From the NCBI RefSeq assembly GCF_001277215.2, contig NZ_CP013940.1, forward strand, positions 186,001 through 250,000: a stretch of 64,000 bases of DNA, given 5' to 3'. Positions 1-12,411 of this stretch are shown piece after piece; within the stretch, counting starts at the first letter, position 1, and each line of letters begins with the position of its first letter. The DNA comes from Cronobacter malonaticus LMG 23826. Lineage in GTDB: Bacteria > Pseudomonadota > Gammaproteobacteria > Enterobacterales > Enterobacteriaceae. Under the pieces are notes generated by a model. The model was not told the origin of the DNA and did no database searches. It was given only the letters and a program-made list of their open reading frames with translations. Both the position numbers and the translations under genes were made by a program.

Positions 1-7
1 CGGGGGA

Positions 8-1030
8 TTAATATTCGACAATGCCGCCGTAGTAGCGACGGTCGTCCGGGTTGTGGTCTTTGTAGATGGAGAGGTAGTAGCAGAGCCACTCCATCGGCAC
101 GAACATCAGGAATGGCGCGAGCCACGGGTGCAGCCCCTGGGAAATCTCCGCGTAGTCGATAACGATGACGCTATCGGTACGCTCGCGCACAAAGCGGATA
201 GCGCGCTCGGTCGTGTGGCGGCTTTCGTCGTTGCCAAGCAGGAACAGGAACGGCACGCCCGGCTCGACGATCTCCAGCGGCCCGTGGCGGAATTCGCCGC
301 TCTCAATCACCGAACCGTGCGTCCAGGTGAACTCCATCAGCGTCACAATCCCTTCTTTGTAGCCAAGCGGACGCAGCGGGCCCGCGGAAACGGTGTAGAT
401 CATCGGCCACTGCGACGCCTGCTCGCCGAGCTGGCGACCTTTGTCTTCCCAGGTGCGCACCAGATGGCCCAGCGCCTGCGGCAGCTTGCGCAAGTCATTT
501 TTGATTTTGCCGATCTCCGCGTGCGGCGCCTGGCGGGTGATCATCTCCAGCACCACGCTGTAGCAGAGCAGCAGGTGAATTTCCCAGATGCAGTCGGCTT
601 CATACTCCACCACGTGTTCGGCGGCCTGCACGATCGGGCTGTCCGGGCGTTTGGTGAACGCGGCGGTCAGCGCGCCGCAGGCCGCACCCAGCTCCAGCGC
701 CTTAATGACTTCTTCGGTTTTGCCATAGTCGGAGACGCCAATCACCGCGCACTTCGCATCGAGGCGGTGCGGCGTGTTGTCGCAGAATTCCCAGCCGGAA
801 AGCGCGTAAACCTGAAGGCTTGAGTAACGATCCGCCAGGTGCTTCGCCGTCTGCGCCGCGTTTAGCGGCGAGCCGCAGGCGACGAAATAGATGCGGTCAA
901 TGCCGCGGTTGATCATTTTGTCCGCAATGGCGTGCACGCGCGGCACATCCTTTTCCAGAATTTTTTCTACCTCCTGAACCATATTTTCGGTAACCAGGAA
1001 ATCCACGGTGCTTTTATCGATATTCAACAT
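8..1030 (-). CDS. frlB: Fructoselysine-6-phosphate deglycase
   Basis: FrlB splits fructoselysine 6-phosphate into glucose 6-phosphate and lysine, so Amadori products can be used as carbon source. The 340-aa protein is nearly co-linear with E. coli FrlB and has the same length. It is a SIS-domain sugar isomerase: the first SIS domain holds the ACGSPLNAAQTAKHLA stretch (about residues 51-66), and ESGEFRHGPLEIVEPG lies in the second. It follows frlA by 21 bp on the same strand and has a GGAGAG ribosome site. The kinase frlD and epimerase frlC would lie beyond the left edge of the window. Confidence 0.95.
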   Translation of the reverse strand: MLNIDKSTVDFLVTENMVQEVEKILEKDVPRVHAIADKMINRGIDRIYFVACGSPLNAAQTAKHLADRYSSLQVYALSGWEFCDNTPHRLDAKCAVIGVSDYGKTEEVIKALELGAACGALTAAFTKRPDSPIVQAAEHVVEYEADCIWEIHLLLCYSVVLEMITRQAPHAEIGKIKNDLRKLPQALGHLVRTWEDKGRQLGEQASQWPMIYTVSAGPLRPLGYKEGIVTLMEFTWTHGSVIESGEFRHGPLEIVEPGVPFLFLLGNDESRHTTERAIRFVRERTDSVIVIDYAEISQGLHPWLAPFLMFVPMEWLCYYLSIYKDHNPDDRRYYGGIVEY

Positions 1031-1051
1031 GAAACAACTCTCCAGACAGGG

Positions 1052-2404
<1,353 letters not shown>

Positions 2405-2533
2405 TTAGTATTGAACAGGGTTGTAGGATTCAGAGTGCGTCGCCCGGATGAAGGCAGCAGGAGGCCGCACGGCCCGTCAGGTGGGGTCGCGGAATGCCGT
2501 CAGGCTGTTTTCATGATGAGATGACGCATGACG

Positions 2534-2577
2534 AATATAACAACACATAATGAATTGTGTTGGCGAGGCAGATCACA
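2534..2577 (-). promoter_or_regulatory. Probable CRP-dependent frlA promoter
   Basis: On the minus strand TGTGATCTGCCTCGCC (2577-2562) resembles a CRP site: a perfect left half and 3 of 5 bases in the right half. A TATATT -10 element lies at 2539-2534. A start near 2527 would place the CRP centre about 42 bp upstream, the class II geometry. This is inference from spacing; the site has only one strong half. Confidence 0.45.
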
Positions 2578-2648
2578 AAATCACCGCTTGTTAGCGATAT
2601 GTAATATATTTTAATGCTATGTCTTTGAAAGATAAGAAAAGAAAGTTT

Positions 2649-2669
2649 CAGGCCAGCGGGGCTGGCCTG
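2649..2669 (-). terminator. Rho-independent terminator after cysG
   Basis: A perfect 9-bp stem (CAGGCCAGC / GCTGGCCTG) with a 3-nt loop lies just past the cysG stop. On the minus strand it is followed by a short T-rich stretch (ACTTTCTTTT). It separates cysG from the frl operon. Confidence 0.7.
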
Positions 2670-2676
2670 AGAAGGG

Positions 2677-4050
2677 TTATTTAGACGAGAACCAGTTGAG
2701 CTTATCGCGCAACGCCACGACGCGGCCGACGATAATCAGGCTTGGGCTTTCCACACGCTGCGCCAGCGCGCCAAGTTCGCTCAGCACACCGGCCACCACG
2801 CGCTGTTTGACGCTGGTGCCGTTTTCCACCAGCGCCACCGGCATCTGCGGATCCATGCCGTGTTCAATCAGTTTTTCCTGGATGGCGGCGGCCTGGTTTA
2901 AGCCCATGTAGAACACCAACGTCTGTTTTTCGGCGGCGAGATTATGCCAGTCAAACTCACCGCCGTTTTTCAGATGTCCGGTGATAAGCCGCACGCTCTG
3001 GGCGTAGTCGCGGTGAGTCAGCGGCAGCCCGGCGTAGGCTGAACAGCCCGACGCCGCGGTAATGCCCGGTACCACGGAGAAAGGAATGCCCGCGTCGCAG
3101 AGCGTTTCCAGCTCCTCGCCGCCGCGCCCGAAGATAAACGGATCGCCGCCTTTCAGGCGCACGACGCGTTTGCCGCGCTGGGCTTCGCGCAGCAGGATCT
3201 GGTTGATCTCCTCCTGCGGCACGCAGTGATAGCCCGCGCGTTTGCCGACAAACACGCGATCGGCGTCGCGGCGCACCAGATTCATAATCTCATCGGAGAC
3301 CAGACGGTCGTAGACCACGATATCCGCCTGTTGGATCTGCTGAAGCCCCTTGAGTGTCAGCAATCCCGGATCGCCAGGGCCCGCGCCCACCAGTACGACT
3401 TCGCCGCGATCGTCAAGCGGTTCACTCAGCAGCGTTTCGGTAATACGGTTAACGGCCTGTTCATCGTCATTGGCGAGCGACTGCGCGAGGCGGTCGTTAA
3501 CGAAAAACTTCTCCCAGAAGCGGCGGCGCTCGCTCATGGAGGCGAAGGTTTGCTTCACGCGGCGGCGGAGTTGCCCGGCGTAACCGGCGACTTTCCCGAG
3601 GTGTTGAGGCAGCAGCGCTTCGAGCTTTTCGCGCAGCAGACGCGCCAGCACGGGCGACGTGCCGCCGGAAGAGACGGCCACCATCAGCGGCGAGCGGTCA
3701 ATAATCGATGGCATGATGAAGCTCGCCTGTTTCGGCGCATCCACCACGTTGCAGAAGATACGCCGCGCCTCGGCGGCCTCGCTGACCTGATTATTCACCG
3801 CGTCATCGTCCGTGGCGGCGATAGCCAGCCAGCAGTCGTCGAGCAGGCTTGCGTTAAATTCGCCCTGTACCAGGCGCAGCATGCCCTGTTCAGCCCAGGC
3901 TTCAAACTGCGGCGCGAATGCGAGCGCGTTAACCGTAAGCGCAGCGCCTGCCTCCAGCAGCAGACGCGCCTTACGTTCTGCGACATCGCCGCCGCCGACC
4001 AGCAGGCAGGCGCGATGACGTAACTGACAAAATATCGGCAGGTGATCCAC
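2677..4050 (-). CDS. cysG: Siroheme synthase (trifunctional)
   Basis: CysG converts uroporphyrinogen III to siroheme, the prosthetic group of NirB and CysI. It is 457 aa, the family's usual length. The N-terminal CysGB half (about 1-215) does NAD-dependent dehydrogenation and iron insertion, and keeps Asp104 and Ser128 (the residue phosphorylated in Salmonella CysG). The C-terminal methyltransferase half starts at [10 protein letters not shown] (222-231) and keeps Asp248 and Lys270. Its position downstream of nirBD fits supply of siroheme to nitrite reductase. Confidence 0.97.
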   Translation of the reverse strand: MDHLPIFCQLRHRACLLVGGGDVAERKARLLLEAGAALTVNALAFAPQFEAWAEQGMLRLVQGEFNASLLDDCWLAIAATDDDAVNNQVSEAAEARRIFCNVVDAPKQASFIMPSIIDRSPLMVAVSSGGTSPVLARLLREKLEALLPQHLGKVAGYAGQLRRRVKQTFASMSERRRFWEKFFVNDRLAQSLANDDEQAVNRITETLLSEPLDDRGEVVLVGAGPGDPGLLTLKGLQQIQQADIVVYDRLVSDEIMNLVRRDADRVFVGKRAGYHCVPQEEINQILLREAQRGKRVVRLKGGDPFIFGRGGEELETLCDAGIPFSVVPGITAASGCSAYAGLPLTHRDYAQSVRLITGHLKNGGEFDWHNLAAEKQTLVFYMGLNQAAAIQEKLIEHGMDPQMPVALVENGTSVKQRVVAGVLSELGALAQRVESPSLIIVGRVVALRDKLNWFSSK

Positions 4051-4333
4051 GGCGTATCCTTCTTCTCGGGCTTAATGAGCGGGTTGTGGGGCGGTGCGGG
4101 CGCTTCGCTTTCAGGGGAGCATATCAGTTACCCAACCCCGTGAACACGGCACCAGAAGGCGTTCTGGCAGGGATTACCCATAACAGGTTATGCGCGGTAC
4201 CCCAGAATATGAAAGGCCTCTCGTCCAATCCGGTACCGACGCTCCCGAAATGTGAACGCCGGGAGCGTTTTCATAAGTAGCGCTTTTGGCTGCCTTCTGT
4301 GCGCAGGGCAGTTGCGGCTGTTTAAAACACCGT

Positions 4334-4360
4334 GGTGGATGCGCTGCGCTTATCCACCCT
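4334..4360. repeat. REP-like hairpin repeat, copy 1
   Basis: A 27-bp unit with GGTGGAT / ATCCACC arms around a GCGCTGCGC-containing core, repeated identically at 4387-4413. It resembles enterobacterial REP/BIME elements found in intergenic regions. Confidence 0.75.
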
Positions 4361-4386
4361 ACGAACTGATGCTCTTATATCGTGCA

Positions 4387-4413
4387 GGTGGATGCGCTGC
4401 GCTTATCCACCCT
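4387..4413. repeat. REP-like hairpin repeat, copy 2
   Basis: Identical 27-bp copy of the unit at 4334-4360, in the same orientation, 53 bp start to start. It ends 8 bp from the nirD stop codon, so it would form a hairpin at the 3' end of the nirBD message. Confidence 0.75.
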
Positions 4414-4420
4414 GGGATAT

Positions 4421-4747
4421 TTACGCCTTTACCTGTACCTGACCGTCTTTCACGCGCGCCTCAAAGTGCGCGACAGAACGGCTTTCATCTTCCATACACA
4501 GCCCATCGCGCAGGCGGAAGCGCTGCTTTTTCAGCGGGCTTGCCACCCATAACTCGCCCTGATGTTCGGCGATGATGCCGCGAGAAAGAACGCTCGCCTC
4601 AAAGAACGGGTCGATATTACTGATGGCGTACACCTCGTCGTTAGCGCGCGGGCGGAAAATCGCCACCTGGTGTTCGCCGACCAGCGCGCAGACGCCGGTC
4701 GCCGGGATAATCTCATCGAGCGAACAAATCGTGTTCCACTGGCTCAT
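4421..4747 (-). CDS. nirD: Nitrite reductase (NADH) small subunit
   Basis: NirD is the small subunit of the cytoplasmic NADH-dependent nitrite reductase that makes ammonium in anaerobic conditions. The 108-aa protein has a Rieske-like fold by family. The cysteine/histidine cluster ligands of true Rieske proteins are not present, as usual in this enterobacterial group. Its ATG overlaps the nirB stop in an ATGA junction, so the two are translationally coupled. Confidence 0.96.
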   Translation of the reverse strand: MSQWNTICSLDEIIPATGVCALVGEHQVAIFRPRANDEVYAISNIDPFFEASVLSRGIIAEHQGELWVASPLKKQRFRLRDGLCMEDESRSVAHFEARVKDGQVQVKA

Positions 4748-7290
4748 ACGGTTTCCTCCACGAAGGTGACAGGGATGCGCTCATACGGCGTGGCCGGACG
4801 GTGCTGCTGGCGCTCCGGTACCACCTGCACGTTAGGGTCACGGCGATCGCTGTTCACGAAATGTTTAAAGCGGCCCTGCGCCTGCGGATCGTTGACCGTT
4901 TCGGTCCACTCGCAAATCACTGCCTCGCGCAGACGCGTCATTTCGGCTTCGAGCTGGCTGTTCAGGCCCAGCTTGTCGTCGATGATGACGCTTTTCAGGT
5001 AGTCGATGCCGCCTTCCATGTTGTCCAGCCACGGTGCGGTACGGGTCAGTTTGTCTGCGGTGCGGATGTAGAACATCATGAAGCGGTCGAGATAGCGCAC
5101 CAGCGTGTCTTTATCGAGATCCGCCGCCAGCAGGTCAGCATGACGCGGTTTCATGCCGCCGTTACCGCAGACATAGAGGTTCCAGCCTTTTTCGGTAGCG
5201 ATAATGCCGACATCTTTGCCCTGCGCTTCGGCGCATTCACGTGTACAGCCGGAGACGCCGAATTTCATTTTGTGCGGCGTACGGATGCCTTTGTAGCGGT
5301 TTTCCAGCTCGACGCCGAAGCCCACGCTGTCGCCAACGCCGTAACGGCACCAGGTGCTGCCGACGCAGGTTTTCGCCATGCGCAGCGCTTTGGCGTAGGC
5401 GTGGCCGGTTTCGAAGCCGGCGGCAATCAGCTGACGCCAGATTTCCGGCAGATCGTCTTTCTGCGCGCCGAACAGGCCGATACGCTGAGAGCCGGTGATT
5501 TTGGTATAGAGGTTAAACTCGCGGGCGATACGGCCCACTTCCATCAGTCCTTCCGGCGTAATTTCCCCACCCGCGGAGCGCGGGATCACGGAGTAGGTGC
5601 CATCTTTCTGAATGTTCGCCAGGAAGTTGTCATTGGTGTCCTGCAGCGGCGTGTGCTGCGGCTTGAGAATGTACTCATTCCAGCAGGACGCCAGCAGCGA
5701 GCCGACGGTCGGCTTACAGACTTCGCAGCCGTAGCCTTTGCCATATTTCGCCAGCAGTTCCTCGAACGATTTAATGCCTTCGACGCGAATGAGGTGATAC
5801 AGCTCCTGGCGGGAGAACGCGAAGTGCTCACACAGGTTGTTGTTCACTTCGATGCCCTGTTTCGCCAGTTCAGCGTTCAGCACCTGAGTCACCAGCGGGA
5901 TACAGCCGCCGCAGCCGGTACCGGCTTTGGTTTCAGCTTTCAGCGCCGCGACGGTATGACAACCTTTGTTGATGGCGGCGATAAGCGCGCCTTTGGTGAC
6001 GTCGAAGCAGGAGCAAATCTGCGCGCTGTCCGGCAGTTTATCAACCCCAATAGAAGGCTTACCGCTGGCGGCGTGCGCCGGGAGGATCAGGGAATCCGGG
6101 TTTTCCGGCAGCTCGATGCCGTTCAGCACCAGTTGCAGCAGGTTGCCGTAATCGCTGGTGTCGCCCACCAGCACCGCGCCGAGCAGCGTTTTGTTATCTT
6201 CGCTGACGATAAGGCGTTTGTAGATCTCTTTGCTCTCGTCGAGGAACACATAGCTGCGGGATTTCGGCGTGCGGCCATGCGCGTCGCCGATACCGCCGAC
6301 GTCAACGCCCAGCAGTTTCAGCTTGGCGCTGAGATCCGCGCCCTCAAACTGATTGCCCGCGTTGCCGAGAATGTGGTCAACCGCCACCTGCGCCATTTTG
6401 TAGCCCGGTGCGACGAGGCCATAGACGCGGCTGTGCCAGCTGGCGCACTCGCCAATGGCGTAGATATCCGGGTCGGAGGTCTGGCACTGGTCGTTAATCA
6501 CGATGCCGCCACGCGGCGCGATGTCGAGATCGCACTGTTTCGCCAGTTTGTCGCGCGGGCGGATACCGGTGGAGAAGACGATGAAATCCACTTCCAGCTC
6601 GCTGCCATCGGCAAAGCGCATCGTTTTACGCGCTTCAGTGCCCTGCTGGACAATCTCCTGGGTGTTTTTGCTGGTGTGAACTCGCACGCCCATGCTTTCG
6701 ATTTTACGGCGCAGCTGCTCGCCGCCCATCTGGTCGAGCTGCTCGGCCATCAGCATCGGCGCGAATTCGATCACGTGCGTTTCGACGCCCAGGTTTTTCA
6801 GCGCGCCCGCGGCTTCCAGCCCGAGCAGGCCGCCGCCAACCACCGCGCCGCGTTTGCTGCGACGCGCGCAGGCTTCAATCGCGTTCAGATCTTCAATGGT
6901 GCGGTAAACGAAGCAGTCCTGGGTGTCAGAACCTTTAATCGGCGGGACCCACGGGTAAGAGCCTGTCGCCATGATCAGTTTGTCGTAGAAAACGGTGCGC
7001 CCGGCGCTGGAGTGGATCACTTTCTCCTGGCGGTTAATGGTGATGGCGCGCTCGCCCACCAGCACTTTCACGCCGTGCTTGTCGTAGAACCCCTCGCGAA
7101 CCAGCGACAGCTCTTCCGCGGTGTGATGGGAGAAATAAGAGGAGAGGTGCACGCGGTCATAGGCGATGCGCGGCTCCTCACAGAAGACGGTGATGTCGAA
7201 CTGGCCTGGTTCGGCTTTATCGAGAAGGTCTTCGATAAAGCGGTGACCAACCATGCCGTTACCGATAATCGCGAGTCTGACTTTGCTCAT
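4744..7290 (-). CDS. nirB: Nitrite reductase (NADH) large subunit
   Basis: NirB reduces nitrite to ammonium with NADH in the cytoplasm. The 848-aa protein has an N-terminal FAD/NAD(P)-binding pyridine nucleotide-disulfide oxidoreductase part (IIGNGMVG, residues 8-15). The BFD-like [2Fe-2S] region has the cysteine motifs CSCFD and CGGC. The C-terminal sulfite/nitrite reductase domains carry siroheme-[4Fe-4S] cysteines (GCTREC and VCGNGG). Length equals E. coli NirB plus one residue. It heads the nirBD(-cysG) unit under an FNR/NarL promoter. Confidence 0.97.
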   Translation of the reverse strand: MSKVRLAIIGNGMVGHRFIEDLLDKAEPGQFDITVFCEEPRIAYDRVHLSSYFSHHTAEELSLVREGFYDKHGVKVLVGERAITINRQEKVIHSSAGRTVFYDKLIMATGSYPWVPPIKGSDTQDCFVYRTIEDLNAIEACARRSKRGAVVGGGLLGLEAAGALKNLGVETHVIEFAPMLMAEQLDQMGGEQLRRKIESMGVRVHTSKNTQEIVQQGTEARKTMRFADGSELEVDFIVFSTGIRPRDKLAKQCDLDIAPRGGIVINDQCQTSDPDIYAIGECASWHSRVYGLVAPGYKMAQVAVDHILGNAGNQFEGADLSAKLKLLGVDVGGIGDAHGRTPKSRSYVFLDESKEIYKRLIVSEDNKTLLGAVLVGDTSDYGNLLQLVLNGIELPENPDSLILPAHAASGKPSIGVDKLPDSAQICSCFDVTKGALIAAINKGCHTVAALKAETKAGTGCGGCIPLVTQVLNAELAKQGIEVNNNLCEHFAFSRQELYHLIRVEGIKSFEELLAKYGKGYGCEVCKPTVGSLLASCWNEYILKPQHTPLQDTNDNFLANIQKDGTYSVIPRSAGGEITPEGLMEVGRIAREFNLYTKITGSQRIGLFGAQKDDLPEIWRQLIAAGFETGHAYAKALRMAKTCVGSTWCRYGVGDSVGFGVELENRYKGIRTPHKMKFGVSGCTRECAEAQGKDVGIIATEKGWNLYVCGNGGMKPRHADLLAADLDKDTLVRYLDRFMMFYIRTADKLTRTAPWLDNMEGGIDYLKSVIIDDKLGLNSQLEAEMTRLREAVICEWTETVNDPQAQGRFKHFVNSDRRDPNVQVVPERQQHRPATPYERIPVTFVEETV

Positions 7291-7313
7291 TTTTGCCTCG
7301 ATTTCTTTTCTAT

Positions 7314-7391
7314 TACCGCCTACCTTAACGATTCAGCACCCTCGCTTATTGATGTAAATCAATTACATCTTTGTATACCCCTTAATGGGTA
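7314..7391 (-). promoter_or_regulatory. nirB promoter with FNR and NarL/NarP sites
   Basis: On the minus strand TTGATTTACATCAA (7362-7349) is a near-perfect FNR site. A 7-2-7 NarL/NarP heptamer pair, TACCCAT-TA-AGGGGTA, lies at 7391-7376. Their centres are 28 bp apart, the -41.5/-69.5 arrangement of the E. coli nirB promoter. A TAAGGT -10 element is at 7327-7322, giving a start near 7314. Induction by anaerobiosis plus nitrate or nitrite is inferred by this match. Confidence 0.9.
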
Positions 7392-7570
7392 TATCATTGA
7401 TTTTAGTGGTATTTTATAAGTGCAGGAATTAACAGGGGTTTCGCAGGCGTCGGTTTTTTGAGCCGCAATGGCGCAAATTTTCACCAGAGGTATTGATGGT
7501 GTGAAGGCGTTAAAGTGAGACGCGAGAAGAGGGCAAACCGCAAAGCGTGAGGGAAACAAAACAAGAAAAA

Positions 7571-7596
7571 TGTCCCTTCCCGGCAGGGAAGGGACA
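7571..7596 (-). terminator. Terminator after tsgA
   Basis: A perfect 11-bp stem (TGTCCCTTCCC / GGGAAGGGACA) with a 4-nt loop, followed on the minus strand by TTTTTCTTGT. It ends tsgA before the nirB promoter region. The rest of 7291-7604 holds the nirB promoter and nothing else I recognise. Confidence 0.9.
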
Positions 7597-7604
7597 GGTA
7601 AGAC

Positions 7605-8792
7605 TTAGTGCGCCGCTTCCGTTTTCGCGTGCTGGCGGTGGCGGGTGACAAAGCCCAGCGCGAAGCACATCACAAACACCACAGCGTAAAGGCCGTTGGC
7701 GGTAAACAGCGCCGCCTGCGGGCCGTGATTCGCCACAATCGGGCCGGTCACGATAAAGGTCAGCATGGTGCCGACGGTGCCGCAGGTCAGGATGAAGTTA
7801 ACCAGTTTCGGTGAGGAGACTTTAGTCTGCTGCGAGCCGAGCGTAATGATGGTGGTGTAAATCGCGCTGGAGAAGAAGCCCAGCGCCAGAATGAACCACG
7901 CCATATGTTCCGGCTTGCTGGTAATAAAGAAGTACATCAGCACCGTGGCGAGACCCGCCAGCACGGTCAGGATGCGCTGCAAATCAAAGAAGCGCAGCAC
8001 GAAGCTGAAGACCCACATGCCGACCATGTAAGACATCCAGAAGTTGCTCACCAGCGTACCGGCGTCGTTCAGGTTCATGCCGAGGCCTTTAGTGGCGTAT
8101 TCCGGCACCCAGCCGATAAAGCCGAGCTGGCCCAGAATGTAGCAAAGCGCCGCGATGGAGAGGAACAGCACGCCCACGCCCCATTTCTCTTTCACGACCG
8201 GCTGGTTGTCCTTCACGGCGTGTTTGCCGAGCACCGGGAAATCGCAGCCGAACGTCAGGATGAAAATCGCGACATAAACCAGGCCGATGCAGGCATACAC
8301 CCAGTACCACTCAATGCTGCGCGCCAGCAGGAAGGCGGCGACCATCGGGAAGATCATCCCGGCCATGCTGAAGAAGGAGTCGGTAAACAGCAGGCGCGAG
8401 CCGCGCTGACGGCCTTCATACATATGAGTAATCAGGAATGTCCCGATCGACATCGTGATCCCGCTCACCAGGCCAAGCACAAACATCGCGGCGGAGAAAA
8501 GCGCCAGGCTCTGGCTGAACATCAGCGCCACCACAGCGAGCACCATCAACACAAAGCCAAAGCGCAGCTGGGTTTTCAGCGGCACGATTTCCATCAGCCA
8601 GGCGTTTAAAAAGATAGAGATCAAAATCCCGGCGTTCAGGAAAGTGAAGGTGTTACTCATGCTGGATACGGGCAGTTTGAAATATTCTGCGATATTCCCC
8701 ATCACCATCCCGGTGACGATTACCAACGCGCCAGTAAGGGCGTAGGAAAAAAAGCTGATCCATGTGAGCTTAATACGATTGCTGTTAGTCAT
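7605..8792 (-). CDS. tsgA: TsgA, major facilitator superfamily transporter
   Basis: A 395-aa inner-membrane protein with about twelve transmembrane segments, matching E. coli/Salmonella TsgA in sequence and position (between ppiA and nirB). The Salmonella name comes from tellurite/selenite sensitivity; the substrate is not known. The gene has its own terminator and is divergent from ppiA. Confidence 0.9.
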   Translation of the reverse strand: MTNSNRIKLTWISFFSYALTGALVIVTGMVMGNIAEYFKLPVSSMSNTFTFLNAGILISIFLNAWLMEIVPLKTQLRFGFVLMVLAVVALMFSQSLALFSAAMFVLGLVSGITMSIGTFLITHMYEGRQRGSRLLFTDSFFSMAGMIFPMVAAFLLARSIEWYWVYACIGLVYVAIFILTFGCDFPVLGKHAVKDNQPVVKEKWGVGVLFLSIAALCYILGQLGFIGWVPEYATKGLGMNLNDAGTLVSNFWMSYMVGMWVFSFVLRFFDLQRILTVLAGLATVLMYFFITSKPEHMAWFILALGFFSSAIYTTIITLGSQQTKVSSPKLVNFILTCGTVGTMLTFIVTGPIVANHGPQAALFTANGLYAVVFVMCFALGFVTRHRQHAKTEAAH

Positions 8793-8860
8793 GACTGGCC
8801 TGTGAATAGAAGTGTAAAGCGCGTTGACGGCGCCGGGAACCCAGGCATTCTAGGTGGTAT

Positions 8861-8890
8861 TGTGATCCAATAAAACATTCATTGATCACA
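8861..8890. promoter_or_regulatory. Possible CRP half sites between tsgA and ppiA
   Basis: TGTGATCC at 8861-8868 and, on the other strand, TGTGATCA at 8888-8881 are two CRP-like left halves facing each other, each with a poor right half. The E. coli ppiA promoter is CRP-responsive, so this is a reasonable place for such sites, but the match is weak. Confidence 0.3.
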
Positions 8891-9067
8891 TGCTGTGTAA
8901 AACGACATGGTTTATATGACGGGGTTCACAGAATTTCACGCATCAGATCCGATGAGCGCTTTTTCGCTGCGCGCTGGTACGTAAATCCAGGTAAATCGCT
9001 GGCACGTCATGCAATCGCTATTTAGAATCGACCCACTCGCTTTTTTCTGCTTCGTAAGGAATTCTTC

Positions 9068-9640
9068 ATGCTCAAATCCACTCTGGCGGCTGTTGCGGCT
9101 GTATTTGCTCTCTCTGCCCTTTCTCCTGCCGCACTGGCGGCAAAAGGCGACCCGCACGTTCTGCTGACGACCTCTGCGGGAAATATTGAGCTGGAGCTGA
9201 ACAGCCAGAAAGCACCGGCATCGGTTAAAAACTTCGTTGATTACGTCAATAGCGGTTTTTATAACAACACCATTTTCCACCGTGTGATCCCGGGCTTTAT
9301 GGTGCAGGGCGGCGGTTTTACCGCGGATATGCAGCAGAAGCCGACCAACCCGCCGGTGAAAAACGAAGCGGATAACGGCCTGCCAAACGCGCGCGGCACG
9401 ATCGCGATGGCGCGCACCGCAGAGAAAGACAGCGCCACCAGCCAGTTCTTTATCAACGTGGCGGATAACGCGTTCCTGAACCACGGACAGCGCGATTTCG
9501 GCTACGCCGTTTTCGGTAAAGTCGTGAAGGGTATGGATGTGGCGGACAAAATCGCCCAGGTTCAGACCCACGACGTCGGCCCGTACCAGAATGTGCCGTC
9601 CAAACCGGTTGTGATCCTCTCTGCGAAAGTCCTGCCGTAA
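9068..9640 (+). CDS. ppiA: Periplasmic peptidyl-prolyl isomerase A (cyclophilin)
   Basis: PpiA catalyses cis-trans isomerisation of prolyl bonds in the periplasm. The 190-aa precursor has a signal peptide (positively charged start, alanine/leucine core, cleavage expected after ALA at about residue 24). The cyclophilin domain shows the [14 protein letters not shown] and ATSQFFINV signatures (FHRVIP holds the catalytic arginine). Start is supported by AAGGA 8 bp upstream. Confidence 0.97.
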   Translation: MLKSTLAAVAAVFALSALSPAALAAKGDPHVLLTTSAGNIELELNSQKAPASVKNFVDYVNSGFYNNTIFHRVIPGFMVQGGGFTADMQQKPTNPPVKNEADNGLPNARGTIAMARTAEKDSATSQFFINVADNAFLNHGQRDFGYAVFGKVVKGMDVADKIAQVQTHDVGPYQNVPSKPVVILSAKVLP

Positions 9641-9747
9641 TCGTCTTCCTCACGCGGGCTATCCGGCCCGCGTCGCTTCTCCTCCCGGCAAACCCGTCTA
9701 TTGCTGCTTATACTTGTGGCACACGGGGTTACGCTCAGGGAGGCAAA

Positions 9748-9918
9748 ATGCCAAAGAAACTCACCGACAGACAAAAGTCCCGTCTCTGGGACGCGCAAAA
9801 GAATCAGAACTTCCAGGCCAGCAACCGGCTGGAAGGCATTGAGGTGCCTCTGGTGACCTTATCCCGCGAAGAAGCGCTGGCGCGCATTGAAGAGCTAAGG
9901 GGGCACTATGAGCGATAA
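9748..9918 (+). CDS. yhfG: YhfG, Fic-inhibitory antitoxin
   Basis: A 56-aa protein (MPKKLTDRQ... ending ...RGHYER) right before fic and overlapping its start by 11 nt. It matches E. coli YhfG in place and size. Residues 25-30 read SNRLEG, which fits the inhibitory helix motif [S/T]xxxE[G/N] of class I Fic antitoxins, whose glutamate blocks ATP binding in Fic. A strong AGGGAGG site lies 5 nt upstream of the ATG, so the antitoxin should be well translated and coupled to fic. Confidence 0.88.
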   Translation: MPKKLTDRQKSRLWDAQKNQNFQASNRLEGIEVPLVTLSREEALARIEELRGHYER

Positions 9919-10510
9919 ATTCGGCGACGGGCGCGACCCTTATTTCTGGTCCGGCAGCGATGTGCTGCGCAACCGGCTGAACATTCATGCCGCGCAGGAT
10001 CTACAACATGCCGAGCGCGAACTGACCTCGCTGCGCGCGGCGACGCTGGAACTCGGCCCGGTACAGCGCGGGCTGCCGCACCTGTGCGCTATTCACCGCC
10101 AGCTTTTCCAGGATATCTACGACTGGGCGGGCGAACTGCGTGAGATGGACATCTATCAGGGTGAAACCCGCTTCGCGCATTTCGAATATCTGGAGAAAGA
10201 GGGCAACGCGCTGATGCAGGCGCTGGAAGATGAGGACTATCTCATCGGTCTGGAGCCGGAGGCGTTTGTCGCGCGCCTCGCGCACTACTACTGCGAAATC
10301 AACGTGCTGCATCCGTTCCGTATCGGTACGGGCCGCGCCCAGCGTATCTTCTTCGAACAGCTGGCGCTGCATGCGGGCTACAGCCTTGACTGGCGCGGTG
10401 TCGATGTCGACGCGTGGCGCGAGGCTAACCAGGCGGGCGCGATGGGCGATCTGGCACCCCTTGAGAAAATCTTCGCAAGCGTAGTGAGCGAAGCGCGGGA
10501 AAGCGAGTAA
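9908..10510 (+). CDS. fic: Fic-domain protein (toxin-like)
   Basis: Fic proteins transfer AMP or related groups from nucleotides to target hydroxyls. The 200-aa protein is co-linear with E. coli Fic. The core motif at 135-146 reads [12 protein letters not shown] against the canonical HxFx[D/E]GNGRxxR. The catalytic His135 and both arginines are kept. The Mg-binding acid is isoleucine and the Asn is threonine. Catalytic activity may thus be low or altered. It pairs with the overlapping antitoxin yhfG. Confidence 0.92.
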   Translation: MSDKFGDGRDPYFWSGSDVLRNRLNIHAAQDLQHAERELTSLRAATLELGPVQRGLPHLCAIHRQLFQDIYDWAGELREMDIYQGETRFAHFEYLEKEGNALMQALEDEDYLIGLEPEAFVARLAHYYCEINVLHPFRIGTGRAQRIFFEQLALHAGYSLDWRGVDVDAWREANQAGAMGDLAPLEKIFASVVSEARESE

Positions 10511-10540
10511 ACTGGCGCGGTTCTTTTTTCCGGAGCCGCC

Positions 10541-12411
<1,871 letters not shown>

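Larger units (their letters stand above)
4051..4420. other. 370-bp nirD-cysG spacer, no nirC
   Basis: In E. coli nirC (nitrite channel) lies between nirD and cysG. I see no FNT-family protein or remnant here in any frame. The spacer holds an inverted repeat with 9-bp arms (4239-4247 / 4260-4268) and two identical 27-bp hairpin repeats. It looks like a repeat-filled deletion scar or an ancestral state without nirC. Confidence 0.7.

Noticed and set aside
4801..7419. 872-aa open frame on the plus strand opposite nirB
   Set aside because: It is the antisense mirror of a GC-rich, well-conserved gene with a known promoter. Its composition (many Arg, Ala, Val, His, Phe) is typical of such shadows, with no recognisable domain.
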